A DNA stretch of 64,000 bases from Pseudomonas cerasi (GCF_900074915.1 NZ_LT222319.1:5757001-5821000), one strand, 5' to 3'; positions 41,717-51,066 are shown, counted from the first letter of the stretch. A program made the numbers and translations. Notes: a model not told the origin generated them from the sequence alone.

Positions 41717-42708
41717 CGGTACTGGTGACAGGTGCTGCCGGATTCATCGGGTTTCATGTCGCCAAGCGTCTGTGCGAGCTCGGTGTGGAGGTCGTCGGCA
41801 TCGACAACCTCAACGATTACTACAGCGTCGAGCTCAAGCAATCGCGCCTGGCCATCCTCCAGCGCCTGCCAGGGTTCACGTTCCACAGGCTGGACATCAC
41901 CGATGCCGAAGGCCTGGCCGCGCTCTTCGCGCAAAACGCCTTCGAACAGGTCATTCATTTGGCGGCTCAGGCCGGTGTGCGTTACTCGCTTGAACAGCCA
42001 AATGTTTACGCCCAATCCAATCTGGTCGGCTTTATCAACGTGCTCGAGGCCTGTCGGCAGCATCGACCGGCGCACCTGATCTACGCGTCGAGCAGCTCGG
42101 TCTACGGCGCCAATACGCGCATGCCGTTTCAGATTGAGGATGCCGTCGACCGGCCGCTGTCCCTGTACGCCGCCACCAAGCGCGCCAACGAACTCACTGC
42201 CTACAGCTATTGCCACTTGTACGGCCTGCGCGCCACAGGGCTGCGCTTTTTCACCGTCTACGGACCCTGGGGCCGGCCGGACATGGCGCTGTTCAAGTTC
42301 ACAAAAGCCATGCTGGCCGGGCAGCCTGTGGATATCTACAACCACGGCGAAATGGCGCGCGACTTCACCTACATCGACGACATTGTCGAAAGCATCCTGC
42401 GCCTGCGCCTGCTGCCGCCCGACACGGTTGGCAGCGAGCCGCCCCATCAACTCTTCAATATCGGCCGGGGCCAGCCCGTCAAGCTGCTGGAGTTCGTCGA
42501 CTGCCTGGAGGCCGCGCTAGGCCTGCGTGCCGAACGACGCTACCTGCCCTTGCAAGCGGGCGACGTGCTGCAAACCTGGGCTGACGTCAGTGCGCTGAGC
42601 CAATGGATCGACTTTCAACCACAGGTCTCGGTCGACACCGGCGTCAGGGCCTTCGTCGACTGGTATCGGGAGCACTACCAGGCCCGGCTCCGTGTGCCAC
42701 TTCAATAA
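41713..42708 (+). CDS. UDP-glucuronate 4-epimerase
   Basis: A 331-residue short-chain dehydrogenase/reductase. It has the NAD motif GAAGFIGFHVA, the catalytic SSSSVYG and the YAATK (Tyr-x-x-x-Lys) pair, followed by VYGPWGRPDMALFKFTKAML, a stretch characteristic of UDP-glucuronate 4-epimerases. It converts UDP-glucuronate to UDP-galacturonate. It overlaps ugd by 4 bp and so follows it both in sequence and in pathway. Confidence 0.9.
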   Translation: MTVLVTGAAGFIGFHVAKRLCELGVEVVGIDNLNDYYSVELKQSRLAILQRLPGFTFHRLDITDAEGLAALFAQNAFEQVIHLAAQAGVRYSLEQPNVYAQSNLVGFINVLEACRQHRPAHLIYASSSSVYGANTRMPFQIEDAVDRPLSLYAATKRANELTAYSYCHLYGLRATGLRFFTVYGPWGRPDMALFKFTKAMLAGQPVDIYNHGEMARDFTYIDDIVESILRLRLLPPDTVGSEPPHQLFNIGRGQPVKLLEFVDCLEAALGLRAERRYLPLQAGDVLQTWADVSALSQWIDFQPQVSVDTGVRAFVDWYREHYQARLRVPLQ

Positions 42709-42719
42709 CAAGGACTTCC

Positions 42720-43463
42720 ATGACCACGCCCACTTTTCTATCCGTCGTGATCCCGGCCAAAAACGAAGCCGATAACCTGCCCAGCCTGATCAAAGAGATT
42801 TGCACAGCGCTGGACGGGGAACGCTACGAGATACTGGTCGTTGACGACGGCAGCACAGACGACACCTTGAAAGTGCTGACGCACCTCAAGGACAGCGGGC
42901 TGACCGTGTTGCGGATCCTGCGCCACGAGCGATCACTTGGGCAGAGCACCTCGGTCTATCACGCGGCACTGGCGGCCAACGGCACCTGGCTGGCGACCCT
43001 GGACGGTGACGGTCAGAACGACCCGGCGGATATTCCCGGGATGTTGGCGCTGGTACGCGCTCACGCAAACGGCTCCGGGGCGATACAGCTGGTGGCCGGC
43101 CACCGAGTGAATCGGCGCGATACCGCCAGCAAACGCTGGGCCTCGCGCTTCGCAAACGGCCTGCGCAGCCGGCTTCTCAAAGACTCGACTCCAGACACCG
43201 GGTGCGGCCTGAAACTGATCGAGCGGGCCGCGTTTCTGCGCCTGCCGTACTTCGACCATATGCACCGGTTCATTCCAGCACTGATTCAGCGACATAACGG
43301 CCGTATGGTCACGCACCCCGTCAACCACCGCCATCGCCAAGCCGGCGTGTCCAAGTACGGCAACCTGGACCGCGCGCTGGTGGGCATTCTTGATCTGGTC
43401 GGCGTCTGGTGGCTGATCCGCCGGACTCGGCTGGAGGTTCAGGCACAGGAACTGCGGCCATGA
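42720..43463 (+). CDS. Polyprenyl-phosphate glycosyltransferase (GT2)
   Basis: A 247-residue family 2 glycosyltransferase of the dolichol-phosphate-mannose synthase type. It has VVIPAKNEADNLP at the start, VVDDGSTDDT, DGDGQNDP (the DxD metal site) and a C-terminal HRHRQAGVSKYG. No C-terminal membrane helices are present, so it works at the inner face of the membrane. Such enzymes move a sugar from UDP to undecaprenyl phosphate. With the UDP-galacturonate genes upstream, the product may be undecaprenyl-phosphate-galacturonate, as proposed for rhizobial RgtE. AAGGAC precedes ATG 42720. Confidence 0.87.
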   Translation: MTTPTFLSVVIPAKNEADNLPSLIKEICTALDGERYEILVVDDGSTDDTLKVLTHLKDSGLTVLRILRHERSLGQSTSVYHAALAANGTWLATLDGDGQNDPADIPGMLALVRAHANGSGAIQLVAGHRVNRRDTASKRWASRFANGLRSRLLKDSTPDTGCGLKLIERAAFLRLPYFDHMHRFIPALIQRHNGRMVTHPVNHRHRQAGVSKYGNLDRALVGILDLVGVWWLIRRTRLEVQAQELRP

Positions 43464-43744
43464 AGCCGGACAACGAGACCTTCTGGCTGATCCTCGGCTT
43501 TGTCGGGCAGGCCGTATTTACCGGCCGCTTTGTCCTGCAATGGCTGTACAGCGAATTCAAGAAGCGCAGCATCATCCCGGTGGGCTTCTGGTACCTGAGC
43601 ATGCTGGGCAGCACGATCCTGCTGGCCTACGCCATTTACCGACAGGACCCGGTCTTCATCGCCGGCCAGGCCTTTGGTCTGCTGGTGTACATGCGCAACC
43701 TGCAGCTAATCAGCCGACAGTCCAAGACATCCGAGGAGCAATGA
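43460..43744 (+). CDS. LABN-domain small membrane protein
   Basis: A 94-residue protein with three membrane segments, matching the lipid-A-disaccharide synthase N-terminal (LABN) domain: GFVGQAVFTGRFVLQWLYSEFKKRS and a QAFGLLVYMRNL ending. These small proteins accompany GT2 and ArnT-type transferases, and they have been proposed to help flip or present the lipid-linked sugar. Its ATG overlaps the GT2 stop and its stop overlaps the ArnT-like start (ATGATG), so expression is coupled. Confidence 0.88.
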   Translation: MKPDNETFWLILGFVGQAVFTGRFVLQWLYSEFKKRSIIPVGFWYLSMLGSTILLAYAIYRQDPVFIAGQAFGLLVYMRNLQLISRQSKTSEEQ

Positions 43745-45270
43745 TGGTGCGAACTCACCTTTCGCCTCGCCTCGAGGGATGGCTACTGGTCGCGCTGGCC
43801 GTTTTACTGGTCGGGGGCGGCTTGGGCGTGCGTCTGCCGCAGAACGTGGATGAAGAGCGTTTTCTCGGCGTTGCCCTGGAAATGCTGCAGCACGGCTCAT
43901 GGTTCGTCCCGCACCGGGCCGCGGAGATCTATGCCGACAAACCGCCGCTGTTCATGTGGGCGACGGCATTCTTCATTTGGCTGACGGGCAGCCCGAACAT
44001 CGCGCTGTACCTGCCTGGGCTGCTCTCTGCAGGCGCGACCACCGCAGTCCTCTACGATCTGGGCAGCCGCCTGTGGAACCGGCGCATCGGTCGGTACGCC
44101 GCCTTGTTATTCCTGGCGACCTATCAAACCTACAGCATCCTGCGCACCGGACAGATCGACAGTTTTCTGTGCCTGTGGATTGCGCTGGGCTTCTACGGTC
44201 TGGTTCGCCACGTGTTGCTCGGACCGGCCTGGGGCTGGTTCTATTTCAGCTGTGCGGCGATGGGCCTGGGCATTATCACCAAGGGCGTCGGTTTTGTTCC
44301 CGCGTTGATGCTGATCCCTTACGCCTATGCCGCGCGTAAAGGTTGGCACGGTGTGGTGGCGATGCCAGGACAGGCCGCGCGCTGGGCGCTGGGGCTGCTG
44401 GCGTTATTGCTGGCCTGCTGCCTGTGGCTGGTGCCGATGATTATCTCGGTCGTGCGTGACGGCGGCCCGGAAGGGTTCGCCTACGTGCAGGAAATACTCT
44501 TGCACCAGACAGCCAATCGATACGCCAGCGCCTGGGATCATCGCGAGCCCTTCTGGTATTTCTTCGTCAAAGTCATCCCGCAGTATTGGCTGCCGCTGGT
44601 GTTGGTGCTGCCCTGGCTGATCCCGGCCTGGCGCCGACAGTTGAGCAAGCGCGATGGCCGGGTTCTGGTACTGCTCGGCTGGGTGTTGCTGGTGCTGCTG
44701 TTCTTCAGCCTCTCCAGTGGCAAACGCAAGATCTACATCTTTCCAGCGCTGCCCGGCCTGGTACTGGTGGCTGCCCCCTTACTGCCCTGGTTGTTGAAAC
44801 GCTGGTTCCACGACCGCGTCAGGGCTCGGCGAATTGTCCCGGCGGTGGTGGTTATCTGGCTTGGTCTGTGGTTCGCCAGAGGGTTCGTCGAACCCGTCAT
44901 AGAGGGCCAAAACCCACACAAGGAACTGATGGAGCAGGCCGCGTACGTCACTCAAGGTGCCGATCTGGTGCTGGTCAACTGGCGCGAGGGGCACTGGCTC
45001 TATGCACGCCAACCCATTGTGCATTTCGGTTTTGCCAAGCCGTCGGCAACCGAACAGGCTGCCCGTTGGCTAAGAGAACACCCCGGCACCTTTGCGCTGG
45101 TGCCAGGCGAGCAACTGGCCAATTGCTTCTTGCCGGAAAAAGCCCGGCCGCTGGGCCAGACCTCCAGAGCTGACTGGTTCATCGTCGATGCCGATGCCGA
45201 CAACGGCCGGTGTAAACCGGAAAGTCCTATGCAGGCCTATCGCTTCGCGTGGCAGCAAAATGTTGATTAA
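43741..45270 (+). CDS. ArnT-like GT39 glycosyltransferase
   Basis: A 509-residue inner-membrane enzyme with about 11-12 helices and a short periplasmic C-terminus. The first periplasmic loop has VDEERFLGVALEM, the acidic catalytic site of ArnT/PMT-type enzymes, followed by HRAAEIYADKPPLFMW. It transfers a sugar from undecaprenyl phosphate to lipid A or another envelope target in the periplasm. ArnT itself uses L-Ara4N, but the arn genes are absent here and the operon makes UDP-galacturonate, so galacturonate transfer like rhizobial RgtA-D is inferred. A positive or negative change of surface charge would follow. Confidence 0.88.
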   Translation: MMVRTHLSPRLEGWLLVALAVLLVGGGLGVRLPQNVDEERFLGVALEMLQHGSWFVPHRAAEIYADKPPLFMWATAFFIWLTGSPNIALYLPGLLSAGATTAVLYDLGSRLWNRRIGRYAALLFLATYQTYSILRTGQIDSFLCLWIALGFYGLVRHVLLGPAWGWFYFSCAAMGLGIITKGVGFVPALMLIPYAYAARKGWHGVVAMPGQAARWALGLLALLLACCLWLVPMIISVVRDGGPEGFAYVQEILLHQTANRYASAWDHREPFWYFFVKVIPQYWLPLVLVLPWLIPAWRRQLSKRDGRVLVLLGWVLLVLLFFSLSSGKRKIYIFPALPGLVLVAAPLLPWLLKRWFHDRVRARRIVPAVVVIWLGLWFARGFVEPVIEGQNPHKELMEQAAYVTQGADLVLVNWREGHWLYARQPIVHFGFAKPSATEQAARWLREHPGTFALVPGEQLANCFLPEKARPLGQTSRADWFIVDADADNGRCKPESPMQAYRFAWQQNVD

Positions 45271-45311
45271 TCGCCCGCCCAGCCGCCCAACACGCGGGAG
45301 TGCCTGATGCC

Positions 45312-46292
45312 ATGCAGTTGGAAACGATAAAGGCAAAGCGCCTGACGTGGTCGAACGTCGCACGAAGGCAGGTATCACTCGCACAACTCGTGCTGAGTGC
45401 AGGTGCTCTCGGGCTGCTGATCCTGGCCTATGCCGTGTCGACACACTTTCAGGTCCACCAACAGCTGTATCAGTACGGTCGCACCTGGTTAAAGGGCAAC
45501 ACGGCAGCCGACAAGAATATCTGGCTGCCGGATTTCCATGTGGTTATCGACGCCAAACCACTTGCCCCGGACGTCGCCAATATCTCCGGGATCACCTACG
45601 ACTACGACAATGACCGACTGCTGGCAGTGACCAACAAAGGCCGCATACAACTGCTGGCGCTGAACGTGAACGGCGACATAATCGCCCGCTACCCATTGAT
45701 CGGTTTCGACGACACCGAAGGTGTGGCTTATCTGGGCAACGGACGCATCGTGCTGTGCGATGAAGATCTCCAGCAACTGGACATCATCACGTTGCCGACG
45801 CAGGCACGCCCCATCCTCGTCGAGGAAGCTCAGTTCATTGCGCTACTGATCAATCCCAGTATTCATAACAAGGGATTCGAAGGCGTAACCTACGATCGCG
45901 CCAACGACCGCCTGTTCGCGATAAAGGAACGCGATCCACGCCAGATGTTCGAGGTTTCCGGCGTCCTGCACTCCATCGATCAGGGCCGCTTGCAGATCAA
46001 AGTTGCCGACCGGCTGGACTGGATCACGAAAAGTGTCGCTGCACGCGACCTTTCAGACGGCTACTACGACCCGCGAACCGGCCATTTACTGCTGCTCAGC
46101 GACCAGTCGCACTCGATCACGGAACTGGACAGCAAGGGACGATTCGTCAGCATTCGATCACTGCTGGCTACCTTCTCCGACCTCAAGCACAGCGCCCCCC
46201 AACCCGAAGGCCTGACCATGGATCGCGCAGGCAACCTGTACGTCGTGAGCGAGCCGAATCTGTTTTACAAGTTTTCGAAAGTGCCGGAATAG
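45312..46292 (+). CDS. SdiA-regulated-domain (YjiK-type) protein
   Basis: A 326-residue protein. One membrane helix at about 24-43 is followed by a periplasmic beta-propeller-like domain of the SdiA-regulated family: NISGITYDYDNDRLLAVTN, a repeat GFEGVTYDRANDRLFAIKE, and QPEGLTMDRAGNLYVVSE. The repeated G(I/V/L)(T)YD..NDRLxAV unit is visible three times. Function unknown. The gene starts 41 bp after the ArnT-like gene and is probably the last in the operon. ATG 45312 is used with GGGAG upstream; an in-frame GTG is 4 codons earlier. Confidence 0.82.
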   Translation: MQLETIKAKRLTWSNVARRQVSLAQLVLSAGALGLLILAYAVSTHFQVHQQLYQYGRTWLKGNTAADKNIWLPDFHVVIDAKPLAPDVANISGITYDYDNDRLLAVTNKGRIQLLALNVNGDIIARYPLIGFDDTEGVAYLGNGRIVLCDEDLQQLDIITLPTQARPILVEEAQFIALLINPSIHNKGFEGVTYDRANDRLFAIKERDPRQMFEVSGVLHSIDQGRLQIKVADRLDWITKSVAARDLSDGYYDPRTGHLLLLSDQSHSITELDSKGRFVSIRSLLATFSDLKHSAPQPEGLTMDRAGNLYVVSEPNLFYKFSKVPE

Positions 46293-46642
46293 GTAGTGAA
46301 GAAGCCTGGCCTTGAGGATGACTTTCGGGGAGTGGGGGTAGGGTCTTTTTTGGGAGAGCTAATGGAATTCGGAAAAATGTGCGAGTTGCTCAGGACGTGA
46401 GCCGTGACAGATCGGGTTTCGCGATAGTTGCCATGATGAAATGCTCCTGATTGTCACTCGATTCAAAGTTAATCACAGTAAATAATCTAGCATCCTCAAG
46501 CGCGCTGTCAGGTCGAGCCTATTCCTAGGCCTAGTCGATAACCGACCCGATAGAATCCACGGCTTTTATTAGAGGGTATCGACACAGTATCAGGCGAGTG
46601 ACTGCCTTGCTTCTGCAATGAAACCTCAAGGAGATGAGTGCA
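46293..46642. other. 350-bp gap before the accessory region
   Basis: Non-coding on the plus strand. On the minus strand a 14-residue frame (ATG 46434 to TGA 46390, beginning MATIAKPDLS) has a good AGGAG site 9 bp upstream, and may be the start of a gene cut off by an insertion, or a leader peptide. The stretch 46500-46560 is A/T-richer. I see no terminator or tRNA. Confidence 0.35.
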
Positions 46643-47368
46643 ATGTCGCGTAAAGTTTTTGTAGCCGGCGCATCCGGTGTAATCGGCAGAGCCCTGCTCA
46701 AGCTCTTGGTGGCTGCGGACTACAGCGTATATGGCGCTACCCGTCGCGCCGAAAAAGTGAAGGACATAGAGGTCACAGGTGCTACGGCAGTGGTGGTTGA
46801 TGTCTATGACGCCGAGCGTTTAAACGAAGAGTTGGTCCGCATCCAGCCATGGGCTGTTATTCATCAACTGACAGATCTGCCTCGTGGCCTAAGTCCCGAA
46901 TTGATGGCAAAAACGGTCGAGAACAACGCACGTATCCGTACAGAAGGAACGCGTAATCTGGTAGCCGCCGCTCGAGCTGCTGGCGCTACCCGTCTGATAG
47001 CTCAAAGCATCGCCTGGGCCTACCGTCCAGGCGACACCCCTTATCTCGAAACATGTCCTCTGGACGTGGAGGCACACGGCAGCCGTGGCATCAGTGTGGG
47101 GGGTGTGGCGGCCTTGGAGCAGCAAGTGCTCAGCGAGCCTGCATTGAACGGAACCGTCTTGCGCTATGGCCAGTTATACGGACCCGGCACTGGCACTGAC
47201 GAGCCGACAGGCACCAGCCCTGTGCATGTAGAAGCCGCTGCACGCGCCGCACTGCTGGCGTTGCAAACAGAGCGAAGTGGTATTTTCAATATCACTCAGG
47301 ACAGCCCGACCGTCAGCAACGAAAAAGCCAAGCGCATACTGGGGTGGTCTCCTACCGTGGAGGCTTGA
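46643..47368 (+). CDS. NAD-dependent epimerase/dehydratase-like protein
   Basis: A 241-residue atypical SDR protein. It has the nucleotide-binding motif GASGVIGRALL at about 9-19, VVDVYD, a middle QSIAWAY and a later GVAALEQQVL, where a classical YxxxK is not obvious. It is shorter than typical epimerases and may act as an NAD(P)-binding reductase or regulator. ATG 46643 is chosen because AAGGAG is 9 bp upstream; the ATG at 46634 is too close. The next gene begins 98 bp later on the same strand. Confidence 0.8.
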   Translation: MSRKVFVAGASGVIGRALLKLLVAADYSVYGATRRAEKVKDIEVTGATAVVVDVYDAERLNEELVRIQPWAVIHQLTDLPRGLSPELMAKTVENNARIRTEGTRNLVAAARAAGATRLIAQSIAWAYRPGDTPYLETCPLDVEAHGSRGISVGGVAALEQQVLSEPALNGTVLRYGQLYGPGTGTDEPTGTSPVHVEAAARAALLALQTERSGIFNITQDSPTVSNEKAKRILGWSPTVEA

Positions 47369-47466
47369 CGCCCCAACGCAGCTACTCCGTACGAAGGCAG
47401 GCTTTCTATCTCCAGTCGCTTGCCTACCACGCTCAATGGATGGCAACTTTCAGACAGGAAAGTGTT

Positions 47467-48273
47467 ATGAAATCACTGGACAATATTTTTCATGAGTTAC
47501 ACAACCATGGTCTTTTGATCCTGGCCAATGTCAGCGATGCAGGCGGGGCAAAAGTCGTAGAGTCATTGGGTGCCACCGCGATCGCCACCAGCAGTGCAGG
47601 CATGGCGTGGGCGCATGGTTACGCCGATGGCAACCAGCTCCCCCTTACGCGTCTGGCAGCCAGCGTTGAATCCATGACGCGAATACTGCACGTCCCACTG
47701 ACCGTAGACATTGAGGCCGGTTACTCCGACGACCTCCAACACGTTGCCAGGGTTGTCGAAGCGGTTGTCGCTTCAGGTGCCGTGGGTATCAACATCGAAG
47801 ACGGTTCCGCACCACCGGAGGTACTTGTGCGCAAAATCGGAGTTGCCCGAGAAGTCGCCAACAAGCACGGCGTTAACCTATTCATCAATGCGCGCAGTGA
47901 CGTCTACCTGAAAAGCCTGGTGCCACCCGTACAGCGTCTCGATGAAATCATCCGGCGTGCAGCGCTTTATGCACAGGCAGGAGCCAACGGTCTGTTCGCC
48001 GCCGGAATGGTCACACCGGCCGAGATTTCCACACTGTGCAACAACTGCACGCTACCGGTGAACCTGCTTGCCCGCGACGGGCTGTCGGCGCCCGACGATT
48101 TGCAGCGCTTAGGCGTTAGACGCCTGAGCGCCGGTTCCAGTATTGCGGAGTTTCTGTATGGAGCGCTGGAAGGGCTGGCGCGCTCTTTCATCGAGCGCGG
48201 GCAGCTGGATACGCAAGCGCTTACGGGTTTTACGTATGCAAAGTTGAATGGATTAATGGGAGAGCGTGGATAA
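47467..48273 (+). CDS. PEP mutase/isocitrate lyase superfamily enzyme
   Basis: A 268-residue TIM-barrel protein of the isocitrate lyase/PEP phosphonomutase superfamily. It has NVSDAGGAKVVESLGATAIATSSAG, then PLTVDIEAGYSDD (acidic metal site), INIEDG and INARSDV. The catalytic Cys-containing KKCGH loop of isocitrate lyase is absent, as in methylisocitrate lyase-like and phosphonopyruvate hydrolase-like homologues. It probably cleaves or forms a C-C bond of a 2-oxo or 2-hydroxy acid; substrate unknown. AGGAAAG precedes ATG 47467. Confidence 0.87.
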   Translation: MKSLDNIFHELHNHGLLILANVSDAGGAKVVESLGATAIATSSAGMAWAHGYADGNQLPLTRLAASVESMTRILHVPLTVDIEAGYSDDLQHVARVVEAVVASGAVGINIEDGSAPPEVLVRKIGVAREVANKHGVNLFINARSDVYLKSLVPPVQRLDEIIRRAALYAQAGANGLFAAGMVTPAEISTLCNNCTLPVNLLARDGLSAPDDLQRLGVRRLSAGSSIAEFLYGALEGLARSFIERGQLDTQALTGFTYAKLNGLMGERG

Positions 48274-48574
48274 ACTTACACGCCCACAGGCAGAGTATGT
48301 GGTGATGCCCAGGGGCCACAGCCCAGGCGTGCTGGGGAAACGCCTGCTGGCTTGGAAAGGTCCTGAAGCACACTACCGGGTCATGAACCGAGCGGTTAAA
48401 CGGCGCCACCCCGGATCTAAGAAGCAGCGCCGACTGTACGTCGCGCTAGCCGAGTAGCACATCAGCAACCTTGCTGCTCGGCTAGTTGCGGCTGGCGCCA
48501 AAAAGAACCGCATAAGCGAAGAGGCAATTTTAGAGAAATCTGCAGCAGTTTTAATTCACATGCCACGGTTTTAA
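48266..48574 (+). pseudogene. Small basic protein remnant interrupted by a stop
   Basis: A frame starting with GTG at 48266 overlaps the end of the preceding gene and encodes 63 basic residues ending in LYVALAE before TAG 48455. The same frame continues for 38 more codons (HISNLAARLVAAGAKK and onward) to TAA 48572. The continuity across the stop suggests one broken gene. No family is recognised. It marks the start of a degraded stretch. Confidence 0.3.
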
Positions 48575-48603
48575 TTTTCGAAAATCAAGTGAAGCTAAGG
48601 AAT

Positions 48604-48727
48604 AAAAACTGTCGCGAAAAACCTAGCAAACACGGGGTATGGCTGAAACCCAAACCAGCTCCAAAAACTGTCGCTACGTCCAAAAACGGCCATTCCATGA
48701 GTTGCTCTAGGTATTAAAAACTGTCGC
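48604..48727 (+). repeat. Three direct copies of AAAAACTGTCGC
   Basis: The 12-mer occurs at 48604-48615, 48663-48674 and 48716-48727, 59 and 53 bp apart, in the non-coding gap 48575-48950. Spaced repeats with a TGTCG core resemble transposase-binding sites at the ends of Tn7/Tn5053-type elements. No gene is seen in this gap. Confidence 0.55.
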
Positions 48728-48950
48728 GAGCATTTCACAGCCATCAATTGGCTCGATTCGCCGATAGGGCGGACCGGCTTTGCCAACCGTCATCACGGCT
48801 GACTATCGCTCTTAACCTCCTCCTGGTGCCGATAAACGGCCAAATCCGGCATCCGCCCGTATCTGCGAAAATACGGGGTTGCCTTGCTGAAGCTGATCTA
48901 GCATCTCAAACTGGTCAGTCGCGGTGCGAACAGCCATCGGTATGGATACG

Positions 48951-50516
48951 CTAGTCACGACACAGGATTTCTTCAATGCTCAGCCCTTTGTCCGCACCTT
49001 CGTACGTATGTGGAGCAGGCTGTCCCGGCCCCTGTGCTGCGGCAAACTGTGCCAACCCTGCCACTACTCCAAGCGAAGCATCACCCATCACCACCTCTGA
49101 TCCGGCAAACACCTCGCATACGCATGCCTGCACATATGGTGCTCGTGACATCCCCCCCGTCATGAAGACCACCGGCACAGCGTTGGACAATTCTGCGCGA
49201 ACTTTCTGCAACAGCATTCGAAAATCTTTTAGAAAACGACGTGTACTTGTTTCCAGCACATTGCTGTCTGCAGTCACCCTCAATTCAGGCTCTATGTAAT
49301 CCAGCTCCCGACTTGCGTAACTATCGCCGCTCAGGTCAATCTTGAGCTGTTCAATATCTCGATTGAGCCGAACGGTGGTGCCCTTTTCCTTCAGGCGTTT
49401 CAGCCGTGTCTTGAAGGGCTCGATGACCCGCGCCAAATCCTGTTTAACGAAGTCACGTTGCAAGCTCAGAGCACTGATCTGCGCAGCGCTGCGATAAGCG
49501 TGTAGGGGCAAGCCGTGTTTATCATCCTTGCCGAACATCGGCATCGCCGCGCTGATGGAGAGATCGACATCGACATCGGTACCACCAAAGCCCTGACCCC
49601 AGACCTGATGGATAACCGGCTGTGCTACTTCACCGCCTACTTGGGCATAAGCGATATCAGTGGTTCCGCCACCGATATCAATGATCAATGCAGCATGGGC
49701 ATGAGGGGATTGCATGTGGTAAGCGTAAGCTGCGGCGGAAGGCTCGCGCAGGAATTCGACGTCAGCGAAACCAGCCTCTTTGGCCGCGCGCTCGAGCAGA
49801 TCCTGTGTCTGCTGATCGTCACGACTACCGACAGTGCCGCGAAACTCGACGGGGCGCCCGAGTACGACAGCAGTGACTTCCTTGTTCAACTGCCGGCTTG
49901 CAGTGTTACGAATATGCGCTAGCACCTGACTGATTACACCGACCACCACGTCACGATGATGCGGTTCCAAACGATAACCAAGCATGGACTTGGGGGACTG
50001 GAAAATCCGTCCGTCCTCATCGTTATACAGTGCCTCAATGGCATCCTCACCAAAGATGCCATTGGCCTTGCGCACGTCAAGGCCTTCTTGGGCAATACTC
50101 TCGCGCTGCATGCTGACCCAGCGCCGGCGCAACATGTTGATAGTCGATTGACGAATATCCTCATCAGAAACTTTCCTAGGCTTGGCCACCCGCTCGCGCA
50201 ACAGCGCCTTCTTCGCAGCCGAATAGCCATCACGACCATAGCCGCCGGCCATGCCTCCTTTATCGATACTCTCCAAGCGCGCTCTATACAGGGCCATTTG
50301 AGAGTTGTAGAAGCTCTTCTGAGTGGCTATAGCACTGTCGATCTCATGCTCATGCTTCGCCGTCAGCACAAACTGTGAGGGATCGACGTAGCGATCGGGA
50401 AAGAACACCGCCGTGCGAAATTGCTGATCGTTGCCAAAGGTGATTGGCTGCACCTCCCCATTTACAAAAAACGCCGCACTGGAAAAACTGGTTCCGAAAT
50501 CAACACCGATCTTCAC
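48951..50516 (-). CDS. Hsp70-family (YegD-like) ATPase
   Basis: A 521-residue protein of the Hsp70/actin ATPase fold. Phosphate 1 motif IGVDFGTSFSSAAFF is at the N-terminus, LREPSAAAYAY and LIIDIGGGTTDIA mark the phosphate 2 region, and VFMTGGMSRAPYVQ is the adenosine motif. The substrate-binding beta-domain and lid of DnaK are missing, so it is closer to YegD. It may remodel a specific client. It is alone on the minus strand in an accessory region with no J-protein gene beside it. ATG 50516 is used. Confidence 0.87.
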   Translation of the reverse strand: MKIGVDFGTSFSSAAFFVNGEVQPITFGNDQQFRTAVFFPDRYVDPSQFVLTAKHEHEIDSAIATQKSFYNSQMALYRARLESIDKGGMAGGYGRDGYSAAKKALLRERVAKPRKVSDEDIRQSTINMLRRRWVSMQRESIAQEGLDVRKANGIFGEDAIEALYNDEDGRIFQSPKSMLGYRLEPHHRDVVVGVISQVLAHIRNTASRQLNKEVTAVVLGRPVEFRGTVGSRDDQQTQDLLERAAKEAGFADVEFLREPSAAAYAYHMQSPHAHAALIIDIGGGTTDIAYAQVGGEVAQPVIHQVWGQGFGGTDVDVDLSISAAMPMFGKDDKHGLPLHAYRSAAQISALSLQRDFVKQDLARVIEPFKTRLKRLKEKGTTVRLNRDIEQLKIDLSGDSYASRELDYIEPELRVTADSNVLETSTRRFLKDFRMLLQKVRAELSNAVPVVFMTGGMSRAPYVQACVCEVFAGSEVVMGDASLGVVAGLAQFAAAQGPGQPAPHTYEGADKGLSIEEILCRD

Positions 50517-50656
50517 ACTCTACTCCTGTCTGGCCGCAGCCTAGTCCCTTAAACTCATCTGCAAGTGCAACAGAATCTACCTGCTCATCGCGATAGAATC
50601 CATCCACTCGCTTGGTTAACGGCCTTGAGGTTAAGGCAGGTCATGCGAGGTGAGTC

Positions 50657-50896
50657 ATGAAAGTCGTTAGACCAGTTGAAATCATTTCTGTCTTGGATGT
50701 GCAGTGCCATGCATGTGGGTCCTCCACCAAACTGGACACTGGCACCCTCCAGCTTGCGAAGCTTCAAGCCCGCCGGGGTTTTGGTGCGGATCACGTCCAC
50801 TGCACATCTGCCAATGTCGCAGGTAAGCGTCCGGCCGAACTCATCTTTCAAAGTCCGAGAGAGTACAAGGCCACCATACGCATAATGAACTGTTAG
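50657..50896 (+). CDS. Small Cys-containing protein, possibly degraded
   Basis: A 79-residue frame with GAGG before ATG 50657. The start resembles a family of small Pseudomonas zinc-ribbon-like proteins: RPVEIISVLDVQCHACG, then STKLDTGTLQ and LQARRGFG. The second Cys-x-x-Cys expected after the conserved Gly is missing in this frame but partly readable in another, so the gene may be frameshifted. An opposite-strand frame (50585-50899) is judged to be a shadow. Confidence 0.35.
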   Translation: MKVVRPVEIISVLDVQCHACGSSTKLDTGTLQLAKLQARRGFGADHVHCTSANVAGKRPAELIFQSPREYKATIRIMNC

Positions 50897-51066
50897 CAAT
50901 GTGCAAAATTTGCATATTGCATTTGTCGTCCGGGCATCACTCTTGAATGCGTCATTGGCGTAGGTACATCATGGTGATAAGGCGGTCGTGTCCGCTAAAA
51001 GTGGGCACATCCATTACCTCCAATGCTGGAGTCCTGAAAGTCTGTTCACTGGGTGCTTTGTTGACG

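Noticed and set aside
50585..50899. A 104-codon minus-strand frame opposite the small Cys-containing protein
   Set aside because: No ribosome site or known motif, and the plus strand shows the CxxC and LQA..GFG pattern.
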